A stretch of 64,000 bases of DNA from Mariniphaga sp041687255 (lineage in GTDB: Bacteria > Bacteroidota > Bacteroidia > Bacteroidales > Prolixibacteraceae), in NCBI GenBank assembly GCA_041687255.1, contig JAWLCL010000006.1, positions 1 to 64,000 on the forward strand. The letters run 5' to 3'. Positions 9,195 through 18,133 of this stretch are shown here, in pieces. The notes under the pieces were generated by a model that was given only the letters and a program-made list of their open reading frames with translations, did no database searches and was not told where the DNA came from. Position numbers and translations under genes: made by a program. Positions within the stretch are counted from its first letter, which is position 1; every line of letters begins with the position of its first letter.

Positions 9195-10209
9195 TTTAGA
9201 TTTTGTTTCAACGATGCATGCTCGGCACCCTATCCTATCCAAAGATTGCACGAATTGCACTTATTAATTGCTGACGCTCCTAAAGAACTTTGGGTGAGTA
9301 AGTGCACATATCAACGGGCGTTAACCATTGCTGCTGCCTGAGCCCTTTCAGGGCTCTTCAGCCCTCTGCCCTATCCACAGGAATTCTGAATGCACAAGTT
9401 ATTTCTTCGTGCAAATGATGATTTAATGGACTGAAAATTGCCGACGCTCCTGCAGAGCTATGAGTGGGGTCGTGAACATATCAACGGGCGCTGCCCGTTG
9501 CTGCTGCCTGCGCCCTTTCAGGGCTCTTCAGCCCTCTGCCCTATCCACAGGAATCCCGAATGCACAAGTTATTTCTTCATGCAAATGATGATTTAATGGA
9601 CTGAAAATTGCCGACGCTCCTGCAGAGCTATGAGTGGGGTCGTGCACATATCAACGGGCGCTGCCCGTTGCTGCTGCCTGCGCCCTTTCAGGGCTCTTCA
9701 GCCCTCTGCCCTATCCACAGGAATCCCGAATGCACAAATTATTTCTTCGTGCAAATGATGATTTAATGGACTGAAAATTGCCGACGCTCCTGCAGAGCTA
9801 TGAGTGGGGTCGTGCACATATCAACGGGCGCTGCCCGTTGCTGCTGCCTGAGCCCTTTCAGGGCTCTTCAGCCCTCTGCCCTATCCGCAGGAATCCCGAA
9901 TACACAAGTTATTTCTTCGTGCAAATAATGATTTAATGGACTGAAAATTGCCGACGCTCCTGCAGAGTTATGAGTGGGGTCGTACACATATCAACGGGCG
10001 CTGCCCGTTGCTGCTGCCTGCGCCCTTTCAGGGCTCTTCAGCCCTCTGCCCTATCCACAGGAATCCCGAATGCACAAGTTATCTCTTCATGCAAATGATG
10101 ATTTAATGGACTTTTTACGGAAAATTGCCGACGCTCCTGCAGAGCTATGAGTGGAGTCGTGCACATATCAACGGGCGCTGCCCGTTGCTGCTGCCTGCGC
10201 CCTTTCAGG
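9195..10209. repeat. Six-copy tandem repeat, 170-bp period
   Basis: The landmark CCGACGCTCC recurs at 9441, 9611, 9781, 9951 and 10128, with a diverged first copy (CTGACGCTCC) at 9271. Spacing is exactly 170 bp except for the last step (177). Each unit carries two short hairpins, CAACGGGC-GCT-GCCCGTTG and GCCCTTTCAGGGC. No plausible protein is encoded. Inner copies are nearly identical, implying recent amplification or gene conversion. Confidence 0.95.
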
Positions 10210-10237
10210 GCTCTGTGCCCTGTGCTCTGTGCCTACC
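10210..10237. repeat. Short heptamer run, words GCTCTGT/GCCCTGT
   Basis: Words GCTCTGT, GCCCTGT, GCTCTGT, GCCTACC connect the end of the 170-bp repeat to the last codons of the zinc-ribbon gene. The same words occur at 3870-3960. Confidence 0.6.
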
Positions 10238-10424
10238 GGTAGGCCATCCAGGAACTCATCCCGGAGTATTGATTTTTATAGGTTAATTTTTTTTCCAGTT
10301 CTTTTTTCTGTTCAGCACGTATTCGCAGAACAAGTTCTTCCGTAATAATAAAGTTGCAATTCGGACAGTTATTTTCCAATTCACTAATATAGTTGTTGCA
10401 TCCCGGACATTTAATCAGTGACAT
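10233..10424 (-). CDS. Small zinc-ribbon protein
   Basis: 63 residues. Two CxxC pairs (KCPGCNN and NCPNCNF, residues about 6-23) form a zinc ribbon, followed by a charged helix (RAEQKKELEKK). A strong Shine-Dalgarno AGGAGG lies 4 nt before the ATG, unusual in this group and good support for the start. The final codons coincide with the short heptamer run. The function is unknown; such ribbons usually bind nucleic acid or protein partners. Confidence 0.7.
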   Translation of the reverse strand: MSLIKCPGCNNYISELENNCPNCNFIITEELVLRIRAEQKKELEKKLTYKNQYSGMSSWMAYR

Positions 10425-10609
10425 ATTACCTCCTGTATTTTTGGTGTTACAATTTACTGATTATTTCATGTTTCTGCCTAAAAGTTAGTATCTGGAGTTG
10501 TGAGAATCATCTTCATCCAATCAAAAAAACTCACTAGTCAATTTAACTGATTTTTATCATGAAAAGTTTCAGTGTTTAACGATTTTTTGCATTTATTTTG
10601 ATTTCAAGA

Positions 10610-10713
10610 AACCGGGAAATTGGGAAATTGTAAAATTGTAAAATTGTAAAATTGTAAAATGGGGAAATTGTAAAATGGGGAAATTGTAAAACGGGGAAAT
10701 AGAGAAACTGGGA
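10610..10713. repeat. Octamer array, words AATTGTAA/AATGGGGA
   Basis: About 13 words in 8-nt phase: AACCGGGA, AATTGGGA, four AATTGTAA, AATGGGGA alternating with AATTGTAA, then AACGGGGA, AATAGAGA, AACTGGGA. It is built like the heptamer arrays but with an 8-nt step. No gene is seen in 10425-11372. Confidence 0.9.
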
Positions 10714-10841
10714 ATATAAAAGAAAGGGGTGCTGCCTGTGATGATTAAATATTAATTAAGTTGATGAACGCCAAACCTGTCGGGAGGCTTCATGTTGGGT
10801 GAATTTTGGTGGCTTTCGTGATTTGGCGGCAGAAAAGAGGG

Positions 10842-10873
10842 AAATTGCGAAATTACGAATTTGCGAATTTGGT
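10842..10873. repeat. Short octamer array, words AAATTGCG/AATTTGCG
   Basis: Four words in 8-nt phase: AAATTGCG, AAATTACG, AATTTGCG, AATTTGGT. It lies 130 bp from the larger octamer array. Confidence 0.6.
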
Positions 10874-11225
10874 AGAGGATACTCTGATTAAGATGACCCA
10901 TTATGAATTAAGATGATGAACTCCGCATCCTGCGGGAGCTTTATCTGGATAGCGGCCTTTATATGCGCGGGTGTGACCATTCTGTCATTCCGGCAGTTGG
11001 CAGAAGCAGTCAGGTGAAGTCACTTTTGACCTTCGAATTGTCTTGCACACTTTTTGAATTTCTTCAAGCCAAAGGTTACATGTTTGGCAGCTGACTGCTG
11101 TAACCGCGTTCTTTGACATTTTGATATTAAATTTGAAATCAGGAATTTGAATAATTTTAACTGGAATGGTGATATAAGTCAAAGTTCAGAGTTCATGTGG
11201 GTTGTATGGTCCCGGTCATCGGGAT

Positions 11226-11266
11226 GGTTCATGTGGTTCGTGTGGTTATTTTTAACCACATGAACC
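11226..11266. other. Perfect 13-bp hairpin
   Basis: GGTTCATGTGGTT (11226-11238) and AACCACATGAACC (11254-11266) are exact inverses with a 15-nt loop, about 105 bp beyond the stop of the decarboxylase gene. There is no U-tract outside the stem, so it is not a classical terminator. A smaller TCCCGGTC/ATCGGGA hairpin lies at 11210-11224. Confidence 0.5.
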
Positions 11267-11372
11267 CGGAACCGGAAATGAAGTTTTTTCTTCAAATTCA
11301 GCCGGTGCCGCCAGAATTCCTAACTCTTGAATTCAGGATTTCGGGATTCAGAAGCATTCCTGCAAATAAAAG

Positions 11373-12317
11373 CTATTTTCCGGACAGCAATTCATCGAAA
11401 TATTCGATAGTTTTTATGAGTCCTTCGCGCAGTGGTACCACAGGTTGCCAGCCGTTCAATTTTTCCTGTGCAAGGGAAATATCGGGGCGGCGCTGAGTGG
11501 GATCGTCTGCAGGCAGGGGCAGGTAAACAATCTTCGATTTTGAGCCGGTAATATCGAGTATTTCCTTTGCCAGCTCAAGCATGGTAAACTCTCCGGGATT
11601 TCCGACATTGACAGGTCCGGTGAAATCATCACCGGTTTCCATCATACGCACCAATCCCAAAACCAGGTCGCTTACATACTGAAAACTGCGGGTTTGTTTG
11701 CCGTCGCCAAAGATTGTAATGTCGTTGTTTTGCAAAGCCTGAACAATAAAGTTAGAAACTACCCTGCCATCATCCGGTTCCATTTTCGGACCATAGGTAT
11801 TAAAGATCCGCACAATTTTTATCTTAACGTTGTTCTGATGGTGGTAGTTGATAAACAGTGATTCGGCGCATCGCTTGCCTTCATCGTAGCAGGAGCGGAC
11901 ACCTATAGGGTTTACGTGGCCCCAGTAATGTTCCGGCTGAGGATGCAATTCCGGATCGCCGTATACTTCGCTTGTAGAAGCCTGAAGAATTTTAGCCTTT
12001 GTACGTTTTGCCAGACCGAGCATATTGATGGCTCCCATCACCGAAGTTTTGATTGTTTTTATGGCGTTGTACTGGTAATGAATCGGAGAGGCAGGACAGG
12101 CAAGGTTGTATATCTCGTCCACCTCTATAAAATACGGCATGGTAACATCGTGTCTTACCAATTCGAACCAGGGATTATCAAGCAGATGAACAATCTTTTG
12201 CTTTTTACCTGTGAAATAATTATCGAGGCAAATCACCTCATTCCCTTTCTCCAAAAGATATTCACAAAGGTGGGAGCCAACAAAACCTGCTCCTCCGGTC
12301 ACCAGAATGCGTTTCAT
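11373..12317 (-). CDS. UDP-glucuronate decarboxylase (UDP-xylose synthase)
   Basis: 314 residues, an extended short-chain dehydrogenase/reductase. The NAD-binding motif GGAGFVGSHL is at residues 8-17, the catalytic Tyr/Lys pair lies in SCYDEGKRCAE, and STSEVYGDP and the C-terminal RRPDIS motif are typical of the UXS family. It converts UDP-glucuronate to UDP-xylose. It is 7 bp downstream of ugd, which supplies UDP-glucuronate, so the two form a two-step operon feeding surface polysaccharide synthesis. The length matches bacterial homologues. Confidence 0.95.
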   Translation of the reverse strand: MKRILVTGGAGFVGSHLCEYLLEKGNEVICLDNYFTGKKQKIVHLLDNPWFELVRHDVTMPYFIEVDEIYNLACPASPIHYQYNAIKTIKTSVMGAINMLGLAKRTKAKILQASTSEVYGDPELHPQPEHYWGHVNPIGVRSCYDEGKRCAESLFINYHHQNNVKIKIVRIFNTYGPKMEPDDGRVVSNFIVQALQNNDITIFGDGKQTRSFQYVSDLVLGLVRMMETGDDFTGPVNVGNPGEFTMLELAKEILDITGSKSKIVYLPLPADDPTQRRPDISLAQEKLNGWQPVVPLREGLIKTIEYFDELLSGK

Positions 12318-12324
12318 AAGTTTA

Positions 12325-13647
12325 CTAATTTGATTTGCGTCCTATTGAGTAATAGTTGAAAGCCAATTCATCCAGTTCAACACGGTCGTATATATTCCGG
12401 CCATCGAAAATAAGTTTATTTTTCAGAAGTCTTTCAAGCACTTTAAAATTAGGCAACCTGAATTCCGACCACTCGGTTACCAGCACCAATGCATCGGCAT
12501 CGATACATGCATCGTACTGGTCTTTTGCGAAAGCAATTTTATCGCCTAAGATACGCCGTGCTTCTTTCATAGCCACCGGGTCGTATGCTGTTACCTCAGC
12601 CCCGGCACCGAGCAACTTTTCAATCAGCACCAGCGAAGGAGCTTCACGCATATCATCGGTCTTAGGTTTGAATGATAATCCCCACAGGGCAAACTGCAGC
12701 CCTTTTAGGTTGCCTTTAAAATGGTTGTTTATCTTTTCAAAAAGTATGGACTTCTGCCTGTTATTCACCTTTTCCACTGCATTTAAAACATCGGGGGAAT
12801 AACCGTGGTTATTTGCAATTCGTATAAGGGCCTTAACATCTTTGGGAAAACAGGAGCCTCCATAACCGGTTCCCGGATAAAGAAACTTATTTCCGATACG
12901 TGGGTCGGAACCGATGCCTTGTCTGACCGCATCGATATCGGCACCCAGGATTTCACAAAGATTGGCCATTTCATTTATAAAACTGATACGTGTTGCCAAC
13001 ATTGAATTTGCAGCATACTTGGTCATCTCGGCAGAGGTGATGTCCATAAACAAGATGGGATGACCGTTCAGCATAAAAGGCTTATAAAGCCGTTTCATTA
13101 CCTTTTGGGCCTTTTCCGATTCAGTTCCGATAACTATCCTGTCCGGCTTTAAAAAATCCTGCACTGCACTCCCTTCTTTCAGAAATTCAGGATTGGAAGC
13201 CACATCGAAAGGAATTTTCACTCCGCGTTTTTCCTGTTCATCAAGAATGGCATTCTTCACTTTTTCAGAAGTTCCTACCGGTACTGTGCTTTTTGTAGCA
13301 ACAACAAGGTAATGATCCATATTCTTCCCAACTTCGCGTGCTACAGCAAGAACATACTTCAGGTCGGCACTGCCATCCTCATCGGGAGGGGTTCCTACAG
13401 CAATAAATACGGCATCTGTATTTTTCAGGCTGCTTCCCAGATCAGTGGCAAAGGAAAGCCTGCCTTTATCTATGTTTTGGTTGAATATATCTTCCAGACC
13501 CGGTTCATATATAGGAATTTCCCTGTTATTAAGCATTTCTATCTTCTGTTCGTCAACATCGACGCAAACCACATCAACGCCTGTTTCTGCAAAACAAGTA
13601 CCGGTTACCAATCCAACATAACCAGTTCCTACTACTGAAATCTTCAT
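12325..13647 (-). CDS. ugd: UDP-glucose 6-dehydrogenase
   Basis: 440 residues. The N-terminal GTGYVGLVTG binds NAD, the active-site Cys lies in GYGGSCFPKD (about residue 260), and the C-terminal domain has the FKPKTDDMREAPS signature. It oxidises UDP-glucose to UDP-glucuronate with two NAD. It is transcribed just ahead of the UDP-glucuronate decarboxylase. A Bacteroidota-type promoter lies 30 bp upstream. Confidence 0.96.
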   Translation of the reverse strand: MKISVVGTGYVGLVTGTCFAETGVDVVCVDVDEQKIEMLNNREIPIYEPGLEDIFNQNIDKGRLSFATDLGSSLKNTDAVFIAVGTPPDEDGSADLKYVLAVAREVGKNMDHYLVVATKSTVPVGTSEKVKNAILDEQEKRGVKIPFDVASNPEFLKEGSAVQDFLKPDRIVIGTESEKAQKVMKRLYKPFMLNGHPILFMDITSAEMTKYAANSMLATRISFINEMANLCEILGADIDAVRQGIGSDPRIGNKFLYPGTGYGGSCFPKDVKALIRIANNHGYSPDVLNAVEKVNNRQKSILFEKINNHFKGNLKGLQFALWGLSFKPKTDDMREAPSLVLIEKLLGAGAEVTAYDPVAMKEARRILGDKIAFAKDQYDACIDADALVLVTEWSEFRLPNFKVLERLLKNKLIFDGRNIYDRVELDELAFNYYSIGRKSN

Positions 13648-13676
13648 ATTTTTAATGTTTTTTGAAAGGTTTTAAA

Positions 13677-13708
13677 CAAAAATACCATTTTTTATGCAGG
13701 AGCAGCAA
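13677..13708 (-). promoter_or_regulatory. Probable promoter of ugd
   Basis: On the minus strand a TATTTTTG box (TAnnTTTG) lies at 13684-13677 and a TTG at 13708-13706, with 21 bp between. This matches the -7/-33 pattern described for Bacteroidota sigma factors. The remainder of 13648-14079 is AT-rich with no gene. Confidence 0.5.
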
Positions 13709-14055
13709 ATTTAAGCTCCAAAAAATTACCATCAGGAGTACCGGTATAAAAGTTAAACGATTTTAAACCATCAGGATACCTGAAAAACAAGTTTATGTTG
13801 CATCTGTTCAATAGCACAGGGAAGATTTTTTGTCAATAACATAATTAAAGCAAAAGAATTATTACGGATTTCAAAAATGTTTAACAGAATATGTGAAATC
13901 TTTAAGCTTATTCACAAAAGCCTTCAAGCAACTGCAGTCACTTTTGTAACTTCAGGAAGGTTTAAATCATCGCAAATAATCAGTTGAACTTCAATAAAAA
14001 AAGCTTTCTCTCCGTAATTCAAATCAAAAAAAAGCCCCCAAGAAAAATGAATGAT

Positions 14056-14063
14056 TAATTTTG
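14056..14063 (+). promoter_or_regulatory. Probable -7 box for the YbbR-coaE operon
   Basis: TAATTTTG fits TAnnTTTG and ends 17 bp before the ATG. No clear -33 element is visible. Confidence 0.4.
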
Positions 14064-14079
14064 TGGCTTTAGAACAATA

Positions 14080-15069
14080 ATGAACCAAAGAATTTCGAAA
14101 ATAACAAGTTATCTCCGGCTGGATAAAATAAGAAATGACAGGCGGATATTTGTATTTTCAGTTTGTTTACTGATAGCCACCACCCTGTGGTTTCTGGATG
14201 CACTGAGTAAAACCTACAATGCTGTACTTTCCTACAATGTAAAATATGTGAATCCACCGGAAAACCTGTTTCTGGCCAATAATCCCCCTTCCCGGATTGA
14301 CCTGAGGGTAGAGGCTCATGGCTTCACATTGCTGCGTCATAAGCTGGCCTTTTCATTTTCTCCTATTCTGCTTGATTTATCGGCCTTTGCTCAGAATGTT
14401 GAAAGTGTTGACAGCAACATAAGGGTTACCGGGGAAACGCTGATAAGAAGAGTCGAAACCCAGGTGAGCAGTGAAATATCAATAATTGAATTATCACCAT
14501 CGGCCATACTTTTACGGTTCGACAGTCTTGAAACCAGACTTGTACCGGTAAATCCAATGGTCACTTTGAATTTTAAGCCCCAGTTCAACCTTAATGGTAC
14601 GCTCATCATAAAACCTGACAGTGTGGAAATTTCAGGTCCTGCCGGCGTTTTGGATACCATTACCGCTCTTCCTACCTTACCCGTTACTTTCGACGATCTG
14701 GAAACAAGCGTAGAACAGTTAATCCGCGTGCAGCATCCGGTAAGAACAGAGCTCTCTCCTGATCGGGTGTTATTATCGGTTCCGGTGGAGAAATTTACAG
14801 AAAAAAAAATTACCCTTCCCGTTCAAATTATAAATTTACCGGAAGAGGTGCAGATTAAAATTTTCCCCTCCCAGGTAGCGGTTTCTTTTATGGTTGGGTT
14901 AAGCAGTTACGAAAGTGTCTCATCGGCCGATTTTACGGCAACGGTCGACTACAACCAGGTTTCTGCCGACAGGGAAGTACTTGATGTGCAGATTAAAGCC
15001 ACTCCCCTGTTTATTCAACTGATTAAAGTAACACCTTCATCTGTTGAATATTTAATTGAAACCGAATAA
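14080..15069 (+). CDS. YbbR-like domain protein
   Basis: 329 residues. A short cytoplasmic N-terminus and one transmembrane helix (about 25-43) are followed by repeated extracytoplasmic YbbR-like beta domains (for example RIDLRVEAHGF and KIFPSQVAVSF). In Firmicutes the homologue CdaR regulates a diadenylate cyclase, but no cyclase gene is adjacent, so the role here is open. It is followed by coaE after 9 bp and is probably co-transcribed with it. Confidence 0.85.
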   Translation: MNQRISKITSYLRLDKIRNDRRIFVFSVCLLIATTLWFLDALSKTYNAVLSYNVKYVNPPENLFLANNPPSRIDLRVEAHGFTLLRHKLAFSFSPILLDLSAFAQNVESVDSNIRVTGETLIRRVETQVSSEISIIELSPSAILLRFDSLETRLVPVNPMVTLNFKPQFNLNGTLIIKPDSVEISGPAGVLDTITALPTLPVTFDDLETSVEQLIRVQHPVRTELSPDRVLLSVPVEKFTEKKITLPVQIINLPEEVQIKIFPSQVAVSFMVGLSSYESVSSADFTATVDYNQVSADREVLDVQIKATPLFIQLIKVTPSSVEYLIETE

Positions 15070-15078
15070 TAAAAAGCA

Positions 15079-15681
15079 ATGGCACTGGTTGTAGGAATAA
15101 CAGGAGGCATCGGCAGCGGAAAGACAACAGTTTGCAATGTGTTCAGGTTGTTGGGCATACCGGTTTTCGAGGCAGATGCTGTTGCACGGCAACTCATGGA
15201 TTCGGACAACAAAATTAAAAAAGGGCTTACAGAACTTTTCGGCCATCAGATATATACTTCTTATGGGCATCTAAACAAGCCAAAACTGGCAGAAGAAATA
15301 TTTTCAAACAGCAGTTTACGTGAAAAAGTAAATGAACTGGTACATCCTGCAGTAAGAAACGAATTTTATAAATTTGTCGGGCAGCACGAGGCAATGCCTT
15401 ATATTATATATGAAGCGGCCATTTTATTTGAGGGAGGGTTTCATGATAAGATGAATTTCTCGGTTTTGGTAGCTGCTCCTGAAGCACAGCGGGTTGCCAG
15501 AGTGGTGAAGCGAAACGGGGTATCGGAACAATCGGTAAGGAAACGGATGAAAAGTCAGTGGCCGGAAGCAAAGAAACGCGAACTTGCCGACTTTTGCCTT
15601 GAAAACGACAACCAACATTTAATACTTCCTGAAATTATTCGAATGGATAAAAAATTAAAAAAAGATGGGACAATTTGGTAA
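15079..15681 (+). CDS. coaE: Dephospho-CoA kinase
   Basis: 200 residues. The P-loop GGIGSGKTT (residues 9-17), the DxD-like FEADAVARQL and the lid region REKVNELVHPAV are typical. It phosphorylates the 3'-OH of dephospho-CoA in the last step of CoA synthesis, in the cytosol. The length is normal. The 3' end overlaps the next gene by 17 bp, indicating translational coupling. Confidence 0.96.
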   Translation: MALVVGITGGIGSGKTTVCNVFRLLGIPVFEADAVARQLMDSDNKIKKGLTELFGHQIYTSYGHLNKPKLAEEIFSNSSLREKVNELVHPAVRNEFYKFVGQHEAMPYIIYEAAILFEGGFHDKMNFSVLVAAPEAQRVARVVKRNGVSEQSVRKRMKSQWPEAKKRELADFCLENDNQHLILPEIIRMDKKLKKDGTIW

Positions 15682-16399
15682 ATGGATTGGCGGAGGCCTG
15701 GGATGGGCGGTAGGCGGTCCAATAGGCGGCATCCTGGGTTTTGTAATTGGAACGATAATAGATGGCGGCACAGAACAGCTTCAGTTGGGCCGGACAACCG
15801 GATATTCGGGTCGCACAACGGCCGGCGGGTATATCATGAGTCTGCTGGTGCTGGTATCGGCAGTAATGAAAGCCGATGGCAGGGTGGTTAAAGCAGAGCT
15901 GGACTATGTAAAAAAATTCATGGTTCATAATTTTGGTGAAGCTGCAGCACAAGATGCTGTAAAGCTATTGCGCGACTTATTGAATCAGAACATTCCGGTT
16001 AACGAGGTATGCAGGCAGATTAAGCAGAACATGAACTATTCGGCCAGGCTGCAGTTGCTTCATTTCATGTTTGGCATTGCTGCTGCTGACGGCAGAGTGG
16101 ATGAACAGGAACGCCTGCTTATAGAACACATTACCCGTGAAATGGGAATCGGACAAAGTGATTTTGAATCTATCCAGGCCATGTTCATTCGTAATGTGGA
16201 TGCTGATTATAAAATTCTCGAAATAGAGTCGTCGGCTTCAAACGAAGATTTGAAAAAAGCTTACCGGCGCATGGCGATGAAATACCATCCCGACAAGGTA
16301 AGCCATCTGGGCGAAGATTTTCAAAAAGCTGCCAAAGAGAAATTTCAGATGGTATCCAAAGCCTATGAGAATATTAAAAAGGAAAGGAATATTGACTAG
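15665..16399 (+). CDS. TerB-like/DnaJ-domain protein (DjlA-like co-chaperone)
   Basis: 244 residues. A Gly-rich hydrophobic N-terminus (residues 5-35, glycine-zipper-like) probably inserts in the membrane. A TerB-like helical domain (about 55-165, including AAADGRVDEQE) follows, then a C-terminal J domain with HPD in KYHPDKVSH. J domains stimulate DnaK ATPase; this layout resembles DjlA. It overlaps coaE by 17 bp. Confidence 0.88.
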   Translation: MGQFGKWIGGGLGWAVGGPIGGILGFVIGTIIDGGTEQLQLGRTTGYSGRTTAGGYIMSLLVLVSAVMKADGRVVKAELDYVKKFMVHNFGEAAAQDAVKLLRDLLNQNIPVNEVCRQIKQNMNYSARLQLLHFMFGIAAADGRVDEQERLLIEHITREMGIGQSDFESIQAMFIRNVDADYKILEIESSASNEDLKKAYRRMAMKYHPDKVSHLGEDFQKAAKEKFQMVSKAYENIKKERNID

Positions 16400-16426
16400 T
16401 TAAATTTCATCCAAAACTTTCCCTGC

Positions 16427-17068
16427 ATGAAAATTATTTCATTAAATACCGGTAAGCCGCAAACCATTGAATGGAATGGGAAGCAGGAACAGACCGGCAT
16501 CTTTAAATATCCCGTGCCGGGATCGGTTTTTCTGGGAGCGGAGGACGTTAAAAATGATGCTGTAATTGACCGAAAACATCATGGAGGGTTAGATAAAGCC
16601 TGTTATTTGTATTCGGCAGATCATTATACCTGGTGGCAGGAATATTATCCTGACCTCGAAATGCCATTTGGAATGTTTGGAGAAAACCTTACGATAGAAG
16701 GACTACAGGAACAGGACATTTATATCGGTGATATTTTCCATGCAGGTGAAGCCACTATACAGGTCACTCAGCCACGTCAACCCTGTTATAAACTGGGGAT
16801 CCGGTTTGGTAACCCAAAAGTGGTAAAGCAGTTTGTAAAATCAGGATTTCCCGGCGTATATGTAAGAATATTAAAAACCGGGTTTGTTAAGCCGGGCGAT
16901 AAGTTGGTTTGTGTTGAAAAGAAAAATTCAGTTTCGGTACAAAAAGTGTTTGAATTGCTTTACACATCCGAATTCCAGAAAGAAGCGCTGGAGAGAACTC
17001 TCAGCATTCCTTTTCTGGCCGAAAGCTGCCGAAAGGATTTAATGAAACGCTGGAAAGTTTTATTGTAA
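16427..17068 (+). CDS. MOSC domain protein (YiiM-like)
   Basis: 213 residues. The MOSC beta-barrel spans about 25-160, with the conserved cysteine in QPRQPCYKLG. N-terminal RKHHGGLDKACYLY and GENLTIEG are hallmarks of the YiiM group, which acts with molybdenum cofactor on N-hydroxylated compounds. The substrate here is unknown. Its stop codon lies inside the stem of the following hairpin. Confidence 0.85.
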   Translation: MKIISLNTGKPQTIEWNGKQEQTGIFKYPVPGSVFLGAEDVKNDAVIDRKHHGGLDKACYLYSADHYTWWQEYYPDLEMPFGMFGENLTIEGLQEQDIYIGDIFHAGEATIQVTQPRQPCYKLGIRFGNPKVVKQFVKSGFPGVYVRILKTGFVKPGDKLVCVEKKNSVSVQKVFELLYTSEFQKEALERTLSIPFLAESCRKDLMKRWKVLL

Positions 17069-17114
17069 GGGAGATGGTGTGTCACCACAATTGCTGACAC
17101 ACCATCTCCCTTAC
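17065..17114. terminator. Bidirectional hairpin between convergent genes
   Basis: Perfect 20-bp arms (17065-17084 and 17095-17114) with a 10-nt loop separate the MOSC gene (+) from hydC (-). The core is GGGAGATGGTGTGTCA and its complement. There is no long T-run, but placement and stability favour transcript-end protection or termination on both strands. Confidence 0.75.
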
Positions 17115-17122
17115 CGGAAACC

Positions 17123-17632
17123 TCAGGCTGATTTGGCCGGTTCAACGGCACATCCTTCCCTGTATTCGGCAATAATCTGCTTTACCTGACTGGGTGCTAC
17201 CCGTCCATATACCTTTTCTCCAACCATAACAACAGGAGCCAGACCGCAGGCGCCAACGCAACGCAAACAGTTCAGGGAAAATTTGCCGTCGCCGGTCGAC
17301 TCTCCCACTTCCACCTTTAACTGGCGCTTAAATTCACTCAGCACCTGTTCTGCACCACGCACATAGCAGGCAGTTCCCATACAAATGGAGATGGGAAATT
17401 CGCCTTTTGGTATCATGGTAAAAAAGCTGTAGAATGTTACTACACCATAAACTTTGGCCACCGAAGTTTTTAACTCCCTGGCAATTACCTCCTGTACTTC
17501 GGCAGGCAGATATCCCAATTTATGCTGAACCTTATGCAGAACATTTATCAGTTCTCCTTCGCTGTTGTTGAATTCAGAACATACGTCCTTTATAATCTGT
17601 ATTGTACTCTCTGAAAGTTTTATTTTTGGCAT
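17123..17632 (-). CDS. hydC: NADH dehydrogenase-like [2Fe-2S] subunit of the bifurcating hydrogenase (HydC/NuoE-like)
   Basis: 169 residues with the thioredoxin-like NuoE fold. Four cluster ligands are visible: Cys in CMGTACYVRG and Cys in CLRCVGACGL. It is the small electron-transfer subunit linking the flavin subunit HydB to HydA. It is unusually placed: it is the last gene of the locus, separated from hydA by about 500 bp holding a broken four-helix-bundle gene and two heptamer arrays. Whether it is still transcribed with hydA is uncertain. Confidence 0.93.
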   Translation of the reverse strand: MPKIKLSESTIQIIKDVCSEFNNSEGELINVLHKVQHKLGYLPAEVQEVIARELKTSVAKVYGVVTFYSFFTMIPKGEFPISICMGTACYVRGAEQVLSEFKRQLKVEVGESTGDGKFSLNCLRCVGACGLAPVVMVGEKVYGRVAPSQVKQIIAEYREGCAVEPAKSA

Positions 17633-17662
17633 AACTACTGTTTTTAATTATTAGTTATTTTA

Positions 17663-17690
17663 TTGGTCACTGGTCACTGGTCATTGGTAA
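17663..17690. repeat. Heptamer array, words TTGGTCA/CTGGTCA
   Basis: Words TTGGTCA, CTGGTCA, CTGGTCA, TTGGTAA. It forms the right flank (in transcription terms, the 3' side) of the four-helix-bundle gene and supplies that gene's stop codon. Confidence 0.8.
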
Positions 17691-18046
17691 AGGGGGAGGA
17701 ACGGCCAATTGAATTAATGTAAGAATTATGCCGCTTTCCCAATTCTTCAATTTTCTTCATCAAATTAACAAACTCCTCCTCTTTTATCAGACCACGGTTT
17801 CTCGCTTTGGTCAACCAGGTGATGGTTTCTGATTGTGAGCCACGCGAGAAATACTGACTGGCGATTTTCTTTAAAATAATATCTTCCATAACCTTCACTT
17901 ATATTTGCTGCCATTGAATCTGCTGATTCAACCAGTTGTTTACCTGTTGTCCATTTCGCAAATGCATCCCATTTCTCAACAAGTAACCAAATTTCATCTG
18001 CAATGTCCATTGCCAGCCTATATACTATTAAATCATCCAGTTTCAT
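17674..18046 (-). pseudogene. Four-helix-bundle protein of the 23S-rRNA intervening-sequence (S23) family, frameshifted
   Basis: The first frame starts at 18046 (MKLDDLIVYRLAMDIADEIW) and carries the family signature SMAANISEGYGRY. Homology then moves to another frame at about 17855-17865, which continues SRGSQSETITWLTKARNRG to the stop at 17674. Joining them needs two added bases or one removed near CAGTCAGTATTTC. The S23 family is a compact four-helix bundle often found in rRNA intervening sequences and related to the Avd protein of diversity-generating retroelements; its function is unsettled. The copy sits between two heptamer arrays within the hydrogenase operon, so it looks like an inserted unit that has since decayed. 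Confidence 0.8.
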
Positions 18047-18061
18047 TAACTAATCCATTTC

Positions 18062-18131
18062 CTTGACTTAATTCCTATTGACTAATTCCTATTGATTAAT
18101 TCCTATTGACTAATGACTATTGACTATTGAC
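18062..18131. repeat. Heptamer array, words TAATTCC/TATTGAC
   Basis: Ten words in perfect 7-nt phase: CTTGACT, TAATTCC, TATTGAC, TAATTCC, TATTGAT, TAATTCC, TATTGAC, TAATGAC, TATTGAC, TATTGAC. It begins 15 bp upstream of the four-helix-bundle start and ends 2 bp from the hydA stop codon. Confidence 0.92.
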
Positions 18132-18133
18132 TT

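Noticed and set aside
9195..10209. CRISPR or DGR template repeat
   Set aside because: Tandem 170-bp units without spacers; no reverse transcriptase in the window.
10985..11182. 65-residue minus-strand frame with several cysteines
   Set aside because: Cysteines are not in a recognisable motif and there is no ribosome site or family match.
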